Positions 1-8,581 of a DNA stretch of 40,385 nucleotides are shown here, one piece after another (the first letter of the stretch is position 1; every line of letters begins with the position of its first letter). The notes below the pieces were generated by a model. It was not told the origin of the DNA, did no database searches, and was given only the letters and a program-made list of their open reading frames with translations. The DNA is from Streptomyces bobili. GTDB lineage: Bacteria; Actinomycetota; Actinomycetes; Streptomycetales; Streptomycetaceae. The position numbers were made by a program, and so were the translations under genes. The stretch spans positions 1 through 40,385 of the forward strand of contig NZ_MUBA01000246.1 in the NCBI RefSeq assembly GCF_002154575.1, written 5' to 3'.

Positions 1-3000
1 TCGGTGACCGCCTCCTCCTCCAGGAAGTGCAGCTCACCCCCGCCCACCAGGCTCGCGAAGACCGTGGTGTTGCCGAGGTCGGTCGCCTGCCCCTGCAACA
101 CCGCGAACCGGCCGTGCGGACTCCCGAACCCGATGCGGGCCGGCACCGACGACACATAGTTGACCAGCCCGCCATGAGTGACCACGACACCCTTCGGCCG
201 GCCCGTCGACCCCGACGTATAGATCACATACGCCACCTGCCCCGCCCGCACCTCCACCACAGGCGCCGTCACCGGAGCGGCCTCGATCTGCATCGCCACG
301 ACGGTGTCGTCCACCGCCACCAGACGATGCCGGCCCGCCGGAAGACCCTCCAGGATCTCCTCCGTCGTCAACGTCAACACCGCACGGCTGTCCCGCAACT
401 GGAACGCGATCCGCTCCGCGGGCTGGCCGGGGTCGAGCGGGAGGTAGCCCGCGCCCGCCTTCCACACCGCGAAGATCCCGACCAGCATCTCCACACCCCG
501 CGGCAGACACAGACCCACCACCGACTCCGCACCCACCCCCTGCACCCGCAGGAAATGCGCCAGCCGATTCGCCCGCACCTCCAACTCCGCATACGACACC
601 CGCACACCCGCCTGCACCACCGCCACCGCATCCGCAGACCGCGCCACCTGCGCCGCGAACAACCCCGGCACCGACGAACCCAAAGCCACCGGCACGGCGG
701 TGTCGTTCCACTCCACCAACACCCGCTCCTGCTCGCCCGGCGACAGCACCCCGACCTGACTCACCCGGGTCGCAGGCGCCTCCACCAACTCCGCGAGCAC
801 CCGGCCGAACCAGTCGGCGATCCGTTGAGCCGCCCCTTCGTCGAACAGGTCCGCCGCTGCGGTCACCGCACCCCGCACGCCGGCCGGTTCGCCCTCCGTT
901 CCGAAGACCTCCCCCACCATGACGTCGAGATCGAACTTCACCGCGGGCCGCGCTGTGGAGATCAACTCCGCTTGAAGGCCTGGGAGTTCCATCCGGCCAT
1001 CGGCGATGTCGTTGATGGTCAGGACTACCTGGAAGAGCGGGTGCCGGGCCAGCGAACGGGTCGGCGCCAGCTCCTCCACCAGCCGCTCGAAGGGCACATC
1101 CTGATGCTCGAAGGCGCTCAGCCCGGCTTCCCGTACCCGGCCCAGGAGTTCGGTGAAGGTGGGATCGCCCGACAGGTCGGTGCGCAGGACCAGGGTGTTC
1201 ACGAAGCAGCCGACCATGTCGTCCAGCGCCTCGTCCGTCCGGCCCGCCACCGCCGACCCGATCGGGACATCCGTGCCCGCGCCGAGCCGGGACAGCAGCA
1301 CCGCCAGCGCGCCGTGCAACACCATGAACGGCGTGACACCCTCAGCCCGCGCCAGTTCCAGCAGCCGTGCGTGCGCCGTGCCCGAGATGGCGAAGGCAGC
1401 CGTGCGTCCACGGTGGCTCGCCAGCGCCGGGCGCGGCCGGTCCGCCGGTAGCTCCAGCTCCTCCGGGATGTCCGCCAGAGCCTCCCGCCAGTACGCCACC
1501 TGGCGCGCGAGGACGCTCTCCGGGTCGCTCTCGTCGCCCAGCAGCTCCCGCTGCCACAACGCGTAGTCCGCGTACTGCACCGGCAACGCGGCCCACTGCG
1601 GCGCCTGTCCCGCACACCGCGCCGTGTACGCGGAGGAGATGTCCCGGGCCAGCGGGCCGATGGACCAGCCGTCGCCCGCGATGTGGTGCACCAGCACCAC
1701 CAGCACGTGCTCGTCCGGCTGCCCGGTCCCGAACAGCCAGGCCTTGAAGGGCACTTCGGCCGACAGGTCGAAGACATGGCTCGCGGCACCGACCACCGCG
1801 ACCGCCAAGTCCGACGACGGGTCGGGCGACGACGGGTCGGGCGACGACGCGGCCGGTTCCGGCAGGTCGGTCATCGCCGCGAGCTGCTCGTACGCCCGGC
1901 CGGAATCGCTGACGGTGACGTGCTCCAGCTCCCAGTCCAGTTCGTCCATGCCGAGGACCCGCTGGTACGGTTCGGCGCCGTCGACCGGCAGGATCGTGCG
2001 CAGGGCCTCGTGCCGGCCGACCACGTCACGCATCGAGGCCGCCAGCGCCGCGGTGTCCAGCACGCCGGAGAGCCGCAGGACGATCGGGGCGTTGTAGGTG
2101 GCGCTGGGGCCTTCGAGCCGGCCCAGGAACCACAGCCGACGCTGGGCGAAGGAGAGCGGCACCCGGTCGGGGCGCTCACGTGGCCGCAGCACGGGGCGCG
2201 CCCGGCCCGCATCCGGCAGCCTGGCCGCCAGGCCCGCGACCGTGGGGGTCTCGAAGACGGCCCGCATCGGCAGCTCCACGTCCAGCAGGCTGCGGATCCG
2301 GCTGACGAGCTGGGTTGCGAGCAGCGAATGTCCGCCCAGGTCGAAGAAGTCGTCGTCGGCACCCACGCTCTCCAGCTCCAGCACCTCGGCGAAGACCGCG
2401 CACAGGGCCTCCTCGCGGGCGTCGGCCGGCCCCCGGCTCGCACCGCTCGCACCCGTGGCGTACTCCGGCGCCTGGAGCGCCCGCCGGTCCGGGCCGCCGC
2501 CGACCGCCAAAGGCAGCGCGTCGAGCACGACCACGGCCGACGGCACCATGTACGCGGGCAGTTCGTCCGCCGCGTACTCGCGGATCAGCTGTGCAAGCTC
2601 CGCGTCACCGGCGTACGCGGACGCCTCGTCCCCGCTCATCGCGACGTAGGCGATCAGGCGCTGCTCCCCGGGGGCGTCCTCCCGGACGATCACCGCTGCC
2701 TGGCCGATGGCGGGGTGGGCGGCCAGGACGGACTCGATCTCGCCGGTCGCGATCCACAGGCCACGGAGCATCGCCTGCCCGTCCGCGCGGCTCAGGAGTT
2801 CCAGCCCGCCGTCGGCTTTCCAGCGCACCCGGTGGCCGGACCGGTAGAGGCGCGACCCGTCCGCGGCGAACGGGTTGGCCACGAAGCGGCTTGCCGTCAG
2901 GCCGGCGCGGCCCAGGTACCCGCGCGGCACGCCGGCGCCCGCCAGATAGAGCTCGCCCGCCACTCCCGGCGGGACCGGGTTCAGCGTCGTGTCCAGCACA

Positions 3001-4994
3001 TAGGCCCGGCAGTTCGCGGCCGGGCGGCCCAGATGCACCTCATCCCCTTGCGGTGCACCGGCCTGAAAGCCCTCCAGGCCGGTGAATCCCTCGGCTCCCT
3101 CGAAGCCGGCGCCGCAGTTCGCCAGTGCGCCGTGGGAGATGCCCACCGGACGGGGCCGACCCAGCTGTCCTGGCGCGGCTGTCACCTGGGCCAGGCCGTG
3201 GCTGAACACAGGCAAGCCCAGCGGACCGCTCTCCAGGCCGCGCACCTGCTCGGACACGGACGGGTCGTCCAGCGCCACCACACGTGCCCGGCCCTCCAGC
3301 AGCGCCGGGGGCACCTCGCCGTCGCAGACGACGAGCTCTGTCCCGCTGTCCGCGAGCACGGCGGCGATCCAGTCGGCGGGCAGCGCCGGGTCGATCGGCA
3401 GCCGGGCGCCGCCGGCCCTCCACACGGCCAGCGAGGCCACGATCAGGTCGACGCCCGGCGGCAGACAGAGACCGACCACCGACTCGGCGCCCACACCCTG
3501 GCTCACCAGATACCGTGCCAGGCGGTTCGCGCGCGCGTCCAGCGCGGCGAACGGCACCCCCGCACGGTCGGCGGCCTCCGCCTCGAGCAGCTCCACCGCC
3601 GACACGGCCGACACGACCGGCGCCGGCCCGGCCGACGTGTCGTCCCACTCGACCAGCACGCGCCGGCGCTCCTGGGCGGACAGGACGTCGATGGCGGCGA
3701 CGCGAGCGGTGCGGTCGGCCGCGGCGAGGCCCTGAAGGATCCGGAGGAAGCGCCGGTAGATGTCCGCTTCCGGCTCCAGCCCGCGGGCGTCCGGGTTGAC
3801 GTCGACGTCCAGTTGGAGGCCGGCGCCGGCCCGCCTGTCGTACACGTCGATGCTCAGGACGTCGATCGGCCCGTTGGAGAGGTTGTGGGCCGTGGTGGTG
3901 CAGCCGCCGAAGTCCAGCGCGTAGTCGAAGGACATGGAGTTGACGACAAGGTCGCAGAGCGGACTGCCGTCGAGGAGCTTGAGATCGCGGAGGATGTCCT
4001 CGTACCGGTACCGCTGGTGACGGCTCGCCAGGCGGATCTCGGCGCCGATCTGCCGTAGCAGCTGCGCCACCGTCGTGTCCTGGCCGACGGTGAGGCGGAT
4101 GGGCAGGATGTTCGAGGTCATGCCGGGGATCGCGTGCGCCCGCCCGCCGGCCCGTCCCCGCGCGGGGATGCCGACCACGACGTCCCGCGTGCCCGTGGTC
4201 CGGTGGTGGTAGAGGGCCGCCGCGGCGATCGACAGTCCGGTCAGGCTGGTCCCCAGCCTCCGCGCGGCCCGCTTGAGGGCACCGGTGTCCTCAGCGCCGA
4301 GCTCGCCGCCGTACCGGGTGGGGACCTGTGGGAGCTGACGGGGCTTGTGCCTGGCGGGACGTCCCGCGCGGGCGACCTCCGCCAGTGCTCCGGTCCAGAA
4401 TTCCCGGTCCTCCGCCAAAGCGGGGGAGGACCGGTAGGCGCGGGCCTCGTCGAAGAGGACGGAGACCGGTTCCAGGGCTGGTGCGGGGTCGGCGTCCGGC
4501 TCGGCGGAGAGCGCGTTGTAGTTGCGCTCCAGGCGATGGGCGAACAACTGGCCGCTGTATCCGTCCATGACGAGGTGGTGGCCGTAGTGCAGCCAGTAAT
4601 GGCGGTCGCGGCCGACCTTGATCACGGCGTGGCCGGTCAGCGGCCCGCCGAGGAGGTGCAACGGCCGGCGCAGTGTGCTCAGCATCCAGGACCGGGCGAC
4701 GGCGTGGGGGTCGGATTCGGCGCTGACGTCCAGAGTCTCGACAGGGAGGTCGTCCGCGGTGGCGAGATACTGTCGCGGCTCACCGTCGGCCATCCGAAAG
4801 CGCAGCCGGACCGTTTCGGCCTCGTCCACCGTGCGTCGCAGGGCCTCGGTGAAGCGCTCCTCGTCGAGGTCGCCGCAGATCTCCAGATACTCCGCGATGT
4901 TGTAGACCGGATTTTCCGGGGCGAGTTGCTGCGCGTACCAGACTGCGAGCTGGCCGGGCATAAGTTCCTGGGTTTCACCTCGAGTTGCAGTCAC
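1..4994 (-). CDS. NRPS, C-A*-T-C-A(partial); first A domain degenerate
   Basis: Multimodular peptide synthetase running off the left edge. The start chosen is GTG 4994, 11 codons before the conserved condensation opening (PGQLAVWYAQQL). Domains: C1, about residues 10-440, with HHLVMDG at 139-145; A*, about 445-860; T, with the phosphopantetheine Ser in GGHSLL at about residue 890; an LCL-like C2 with HHIAGDG at 1103-1109; then a second A domain cut off after A4. A* is not functional on sequence grounds: the A3 loop is degenerate, A4 and A5 are absent (only about 78 residues separate the A3 remnant from A6 GELYLAG), the A7 TGD is SGH, and the A10 NGK lysine is replaced (VGGGPDR). The second A domain has a normal A3 ([11 protein letters not shown]) and a code starting D235, L236, T239. 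No epimerase domain lies between T and C2. It is probably controlled from the site at 5242-5270. The final product of the gene lies outside the window. Confidence 0.95.
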   Translation of the reverse strand, partial: MTATRGETQELMPGQLAVWYAQQLAPENPVYNIAEYLEICGDLDEERFTEALRRTVDEAETVRLRFRMADGEPRQYLATADDLPVETLDVSAESDPHAVARSWMLSTLRRPLHLLGGPLTGHAVIKVGRDRHYWLHYGHHLVMDGYSGQLFAHRLERNYNALSAEPDADPAPALEPVSVLFDEARAYRSSPALAEDREFWTGALAEVARAGRPARHKPRQLPQVPTRYGGELGAEDTGALKRAARRLGTSLTGLSIAAAALYHHRTTGTRDVVVGIPARGRAGGRAHAIPGMTSNILPIRLTVGQDTTVAQLLRQIGAEIRLASRHQRYRYEDILRDLKLLDGSPLCDLVVNSMSFDYALDFGGCTTTAHNLSNGPIDVLSIDVYDRRAGAGLQLDVDVNPDARGLEPEADIYRRFLRILQGLAAADRTARVAAIDVLSAQERRRVLVEWDDTSAGPAPVVSAVSAVELLEAEAADRAGVPFAALDARANRLARYLVSQGVGAESVVGLCLPPGVDLIVASLAVWRAGGARLPIDPALPADWIAAVLADSGTELVVCDGEVPPALLEGRARVVALDDPSVSEQVRGLESGPLGLPVFSHGLAQVTAAPGQLGRPRPVGISHGALANCGAGFEGAEGFTGLEGFQAGAPQGDEVHLGRPAANCRAYVLDTTLNPVPPGVAGELYLAGAGVPRGYLGRAGLTASRFVANPFAADGSRLYRSGHRVRWKADGGLELLSRADGQAMLRGLWIATGEIESVLAAHPAIGQAAVIVREDAPGEQRLIAYVAMSGDEASAYAGDAELAQLIREYAADELPAYMVPSAVVVLDALPLAVGGGPDRRALQAPEYATGASGASRGPADAREEALCAVFAEVLELESVGADDDFFDLGGHSLLATQLVSRIRSLLDVELPMRAVFETPTVAGLAARLPDAGRARPVLRPRERPDRVPLSFAQRRLWFLGRLEGPSATYNAPIVLRLSGVLDTAALAASMRDVVGRHEALRTILPVDGAEPYQRVLGMDELDWELEHVTVSDSGRAYEQLAAMTDLPEPAASSPDPSSPDPSSDLAVAVVGAASHVFDLSAEVPFKAWLFGTGQPDEHVLVVLVHHIAGDGWSIGPLARDISSAYTARCAGQAPQWAALPVQYADYALWQRELLGDESDPESVLARQVAYWREALADIPEELELPADRPRPALASHRGRTAAFAISGTAHARLLELARAEGVTPFMVLHGALAVLLSRLGAGTDVPIGSAVAGRTDEALDDMVGCFVNTLVLRTDLSGDPTFTELLGRVREAGLSAFEHQDVPFERLVEELAPTRSLARHPLFQVVLTINDIADGRMELPGLQAELISTARPAVKFDLDVMVGEVFGTEGEPAGVRGAVTAAADLFDEGAAQRIADWFGRVLAELVEAPATRVSQVGVLSPGEQERVLVEWNDTAVPVALGSSVPGLFAAQVARSADAVAVVQAGVRVSYAELEVRANRLAHFLRVQGVGAESVVGLCLPRGVEMLVGIFAVWKAGAGYLPLDPGQPAERIAFQLRDSRAVLTLTTEEILEGLPAGRHRLVAVDDTVVAMQIEAAPVTAPVVEVRAGQVAYVIYTSGSTGRPKGVVVTHGGLVNYVSSVPARIGFGSPHGRFAVLQGQATDLGNTTVFASLVGGGELHFLEEEAVT

Positions 4995-5379
4995 GCCTGC
5001 ACACCCCCACCGATCAGACTCATCGGCTGGAGCAGCAGAGAGCAGCCGCCGCCAAGGCATGCTGATTGCCGTCCAGCCTTCAAGGACAAAGCTGCGACGT
5101 GACGTTCTGGCATTCCCGGTACAGGCAGGGGCCACGTCCTGCCGGTTTCACTATGCGGGACCTCAAGCTGCTGATCAACACTTCACAAATCGCGGGCGGC
5201 AAGGGGGCGATGAGATGCCACGCTGATTCCCCGTTTCCCGCGTTTAACTGGGTCAGTGCCTCACTTGAACAGCGGTCCGGATCGTGCACGCTCAGAGGCG
5301 GCGGCCGTGCGCTGCCGGCTGGGACACCATCTCGATCGCACTTGACAGACGCTCCCGATGAATGAGAGAGCGGGGATAA
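4995..5379. other. Divergent intergenic region
   Basis: This 385-base gap separates the leftward NRPS gene from the rightward regulator operon. It holds the StrR-like inverted repeat at 5242-5270. It also holds a 10-codon open frame on the minus strand (ATG near 5023, reading MSLIGGGVQA) whose TGA overlaps the NRPS GTG start. A TTGACA-like hexamer sits at 5342-5347, but I see no convincing -10 at proper spacing from it. No protein gene is supported here. Confidence 0.6.
5242..5270. promoter_or_regulatory. StrR-type operator, variant copy
   Basis: The left arm GTTTAACTG (5242-5250) and right arm CACTTGAAC (5262-5270) are separated by 11 bases. Each arm differs by one base from the perfect arms found at 18323-18351 and 29233-29262. 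Spacing and arms follow the known StrR-family operator architecture (GTTCGACTG-N11-CAGTCGAAC). The site lies between the NRPS gene and the GH3/HMG-CoA reductase operon, so it could control both directions. The assignment to StrR is by analogy; no StrR gene is in the window. Confidence 0.65.
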
Positions 5380-6735
5380 ATGATCGTCGATCGTCCACCG
5401 AATGATCGATTCGGCCGCATGCTGCGCAATGCGCGAAGGCATGCGGGAATGACGCAGACTCAGCTGGCCGAGATCTCCACGGTGAGTGTGCGGACCATTC
5501 GCGACCTCGAACTCGACCGGACGGGTGCGCCGCGTGCGCAGACGGTCCTGCTGCTGGCGGGCGCGCTGCTTCTGAACCGGGTGCAGCAGGCGGAGTTCGA
5601 GGCCGCCGCGGGGTTCGCTGTCGGCAGGCCGCTGTACGACACGCTGCCGGACCTGCCCACCGCTCTCACCTCTCTGGTCCCCCGCACGGTGGAGACGGCC
5701 TCGCTGACCGGGTTGCTGCGGTCGCCCGGCGTCCAGGTGGTCCAGGTGACGGGTGCCCCCGGCATGGGCAAGACGTCCCTGATCCAAGGGGTGGCGAGCC
5801 GGCTGCACAGGACCGAGTTCCTGCCCGTGATCTGCCTGGATCGCAGGGGGTCCGCGGCGGACGGCGGGTCGGAGATGCCGCGGGGACTGATCGGCGGTGT
5901 CGCCGAGGTGATCGGATGCGGCGCCTCGCTGGAGGACGTGGCCGGGGGTCTCGCCGGCAACGAGGTCCTGCTCACCGTCGACGGCCGCGACCTCGACGAC
6001 CGGGACCAGGAGGATCTGCGAGGGCTCCTTCAGCGCTGCCGCGGCCTGAGGGTTCTCTACGAGACCTGTGAGATCTCGTCGGTTCCGCTCGGTGTGGCGA
6101 CGTACTCGGTACCGCCGCTCGGCGTCCCGAGCCCGGGTCATGCGATCGGCGGCGGCGCCTCGGACGTCGCCGATTATCCGGCGGTGCAGTATCTGATAGC
6201 GCGTTGCGCCCCGATCTATCCGGACGCGCTGTCGGATCCCAGAACGCTCGACGCACTGTCCGGAATATGCCGACATCTCGACGGAATTCCATCGGCACTC
6301 GAATCGGCCGCCTCCTGGCTGCTGGTCTATGAGCCCGCGGAACTTCTGCGCATCGCCGAATCCGCGCCGGCCCGGATAGCGGTGTCCCCGTCCGGGGCCA
6401 ACGGCTCGCTCATCTCCTGGATGCGCCACGCCATCGCGTCGCTTCCCATCGTGGAGACGGACGCCCTGCGCAGGCTGGCCGAATCGCGCCCGTGGACGGT
6501 ACGCGACGCCGTCGCGCTCCTCGGCTGCCCGGTCGAATACGCCGAGAGAATCATCCACGGCATGTGCACGCACGGACTCGTGCGCCGCATCGCGTCCGAG
6601 ACGGGAACACCGCAGCGGTTCGCGGCTCTCCACCTCGTGCGACATCTGATCCGGCCGGAGCACGCACCCGAGCGTTTCCCCAGCGCCTCGGCGCTGCCCG
6701 GCGCGCACAACACCACCTGTCTCTCCGTCACATGA
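5380..6735 (+). CDS. XRE-type HTH / P-loop ATPase transcriptional regulator
   Basis: 451 residues. The N-terminal helix-turn-helix of the XRE/Cro type covers about residues 10-70 (MLRNARRHAGMTQTQLAEIS). It is followed by a P-loop ATPase region with Walker A GAPGMGKT at 125-132 and a Walker-B-like VLLTVDGRD segment. The architecture matches the actinobacterial HTH plus NB-ARC/AAA regulators related to the AfsR family, though there is no BTAD domain. The expected role is ATP-responsive control of its own operon or of the neighbouring cluster. The ATG start at 5380 is plausible but its ribosome site is weak. The stop overlaps the next ATG by four bases (ATGA), so it is translationally coupled to the five downstream genes, which suggests the regulator and the enzymes form one transferable unit. 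Confidence 0.85.
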   Translation: MIVDRPPNDRFGRMLRNARRHAGMTQTQLAEISTVSVRTIRDLELDRTGAPRAQTVLLLAGALLLNRVQQAEFEAAAGFAVGRPLYDTLPDLPTALTSLVPRTVETASLTGLLRSPGVQVVQVTGAPGMGKTSLIQGVASRLHRTEFLPVICLDRRGSAADGGSEMPRGLIGGVAEVIGCGASLEDVAGGLAGNEVLLTVDGRDLDDRDQEDLRGLLQRCRGLRVLYETCEISSVPLGVATYSVPPLGVPSPGHAIGGGASDVADYPAVQYLIARCAPIYPDALSDPRTLDALSGICRHLDGIPSALESAASWLLVYEPAELLRIAESAPARIAVSPSGANGSLISWMRHAIASLPIVETDALRRLAESRPWTVRDAVALLGCPVEYAERIIHGMCTHGLVRRIASETGTPQRFAALHLVRHLIRPEHAPERFPSASALPGAHNTTCLSVT

Positions 6736-7883
6736 CTCCCCCCGTTCCCCCGCCGGGCGCTTCCGCGCCGCCCACGGAACTCGTGGTCGCGCCGGTGACG
6801 ATCACGCCCACAAAGCCGCTCACGCCCACCCATGTCAAAGGCCTGATCTGGACCGACCTCATCGCCAAGGCGACGGCACAGGTCACCGGCGTGCGGCTGG
6901 TCTGGAACAACCGCATGGCCACGATCACGGTCCAGTCGACGGCCTTCTGGCGGTATCTGGACGTCACGGAGCCCGAGAAGGACTGGAGCGGCGAAACGGA
7001 GCAGGGGATCGGCGAGCGCTACGTACGTTTCCACAGCGAGCGCCGGGAGTTGGACCGCCGAGCCCTTCAAGGGTATCTGCGCCGAGCGGACGAGGACGGC
7101 TGGATCCATCCCGCCGGCCGCCGCATGCTCCAGCTGTGGCGGGGCCAGCTGGATCTGCTGGGCATCGGTGATCCGGGGCTCGCGGACGACCGCCCGCTGG
7201 CCATGTCGGCGGCGTCGCTGACCGACGCGCTGGCAGCGCACGGTCTGCTGATCGACCACCGCCGGTACGGCGGCCCCGTCCACCTCGACGGCTCGCGCCG
7301 GGGACTGCCGCTGCGGCAGCTGATCAGTGGCGACGGGCTCCCCAACTACCTCCTGCCGATCCTGCGCGAGCTGATCCCCATGGTCCGTCCCGCACGCACC
7401 TTCCTGCTCATCCACGACGACGGCCTCACCGCCGACTACGTGCTGCTCGCGCACGTCCTGACCACCTTCGGGGCGGACGTGGCGCGCCTCGCCATCAGCC
7501 GCGTTCCGGTCGACGGAGCGGCCCTCTCCAGCCGTTACGGCGGCTGGCGGGGAGTGACGCTCACCGACCTCTCCTCCTCCCCCGGCACCGCCGGCCGGGC
7601 CGCCTACCGGCTCGGGATGCGCATGTACTTCGCCGGCACCCTGCACCGGGATTCGGCGCAGTCGTTCCGGATGCCGCTGCTGCGCCGGTGCGTCGGCCGA
7701 GCCGCCCGCCTGCTCGTCCAGGCCCCCACCGGGTCCGAGGGCCCGCCCGGGGCGCGGCTGACGGCGGAGCTGTCCCGGCTCCAGGCGCAGCAGGGGTACG
7801 TGGACCCGTACCGGCTGATGAGTTCCCTGCACGGTGCCGGTGCCCTCCCGCTGACCCCTGTCCTCCGGGCGATCTGCACATGA
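6732..7883 (+). CDS. Unrecognised protein of the GH3/HMGR operon
   Basis: 383 residues if started at ATG 6732, which overlaps the regulator stop by four bases. The frame is open farther upstream, but that would overlap the regulator by 240 bases. I do not recognise the family. Visible features are a Pro-rich first 20 residues, a segment PLTPTHVKGLIWTDLIAKA near residues 30-47, an acidic/basic stretch (ERYVRFHSERRELDRR) near 100, and LLIHDDGLTADYVLLAHVL near 220-240. There is no signal peptide or membrane span. It looks cytoplasmic and enzyme-like. Its tight coupling to the next gene suggests the two act together. Function unknown. Confidence 0.85.
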   Translation: MTPPVPPPGASAPPTELVVAPVTITPTKPLTPTHVKGLIWTDLIAKATAQVTGVRLVWNNRMATITVQSTAFWRYLDVTEPEKDWSGETEQGIGERYVRFHSERRELDRRALQGYLRRADEDGWIHPAGRRMLQLWRGQLDLLGIGDPGLADDRPLAMSAASLTDALAAHGLLIDHRRYGGPVHLDGSRRGLPLRQLISGDGLPNYLLPILRELIPMVRPARTFLLIHDDGLTADYVLLAHVLTTFGADVARLAISRVPVDGAALSSRYGGWRGVTLTDLSSSPGTAGRAAYRLGMRMYFAGTLHRDSAQSFRMPLLRRCVGRAARLLVQAPTGSEGPPGARLTAELSRLQAQQGYVDPYRLMSSLHGAGALPLTPVLRAICT

Positions 7884-8581
7884 GCGCGCCCTGCGGCACC
7901 GCGATGCTCACCGCGGCCGCTCAGGCACGCGTGGCCGCGGTCGGCGCTCTTCCCGCCGCCCCGGGACTCGATGTCGCCGTGGTCGTGGCGCACCTCGACG
8001 CGGCGGCGTTCATCCGCGGCGCCGCCGGCTTCGCCCTGGCCGTCCCCGAGGGTCTGCGCGACGGCTGGTACCGGACGTTCACCCGCACCGTGTTCCTGGC
8101 GGGGCAGCCCGCCGCCCTGGCCGGCCGACATCCGTATCAACACGTCACGCCGGACGGGCAGTTGGCGTGGTACGGACCGGCTCCCCGGCGCGCTCTGACC
8201 TCGCTGTCCCGGCTGCTGCGCGCCTTCTCGGGCCCGGCCCCGATGGAGGCCCCGGCCGGGGAGCTCGCGGTGACCGTCCCTGGGCCGCCCACCGGGCACC
8301 ACGTCGAGGTCGCGCTCGCCGTCGGCGGGGTGAGCACCGGCGCGTACCTGGTCCACGTGCATCACCTCGTCGCCGAGGCGTCGCTGCGCGGGCTGATCCG
8401 GCCCGGCGACACCCTGCTCGTCGAACACCGGCCGGCCCTCGCCACCGCGGACTTCCGCGACGCCCTCGACCCCACCCGGGCCGGCTCGGCGCAGACCCGG
8501 ATCGCCCCCGCCCGGACCGGCGCCGGGGACCTGCGCCTGTTCGGCGTGCTGACCTCGAACCGTCACGGAGGAGACCACTGA
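7880..8581 (+). CDS. Unrecognised protein of the GH3/HMGR operon
   Basis: 233 residues; the ATG at 7880 overlaps the preceding stop (ATGA), and the stop abuts the ATG of the GH3 gene. I do not recognise it. The protein is Ala/Gly-rich and soluble. It has a His cluster VHVHHLVAEASL near residues 156-167 and ends SNRHGGDH, so a metal site is conceivable but unproven. Its place between an unknown protein and an acyl-adenylating enzyme suggests an accessory or enzymatic step in the same pathway. Confidence 0.85.
   Translation: MSAPCGTAMLTAAAQARVAAVGALPAAPGLDVAVVVAHLDAAAFIRGAAGFALAVPEGLRDGWYRTFTRTVFLAGQPAALAGRHPYQHVTPDGQLAWYGPAPRRALTSLSRLLRAFSGPAPMEAPAGELAVTVPGPPTGHHVEVALAVGGVSTGAYLVHVHHLVAEASLRGLIRPGDTLLVEHRPALATADFRDALDPTRAGSAQTRIAPARTGAGDLRLFGVLTSNRHGGDH

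Noticed and set aside
2460..3660. Frameshift or assembly error as explanation of the degenerate A domain
   Set aside because: The frame stays open across the whole region, motifs before and after are in phase, and several separate motifs (A3, A7, A8, A10) are altered, which one indel could not cause. An in-frame internal deletion with later decay fits better.
27..4058. Long plus-strand open frames (27-1451, 1683-4058) opposite the left NRPS
   Set aside because: They are Arg/His/Pro-rich antisense shadows. The minus strand carries continuous condensation, adenylation and carrier motifs over the same bases.
5080..6708. 542-codon minus-strand frame opposite the regulator
   Set aside because: No domain, low-complexity composition typical of antisense frames. 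The plus strand has a clear HTH and Walker A.
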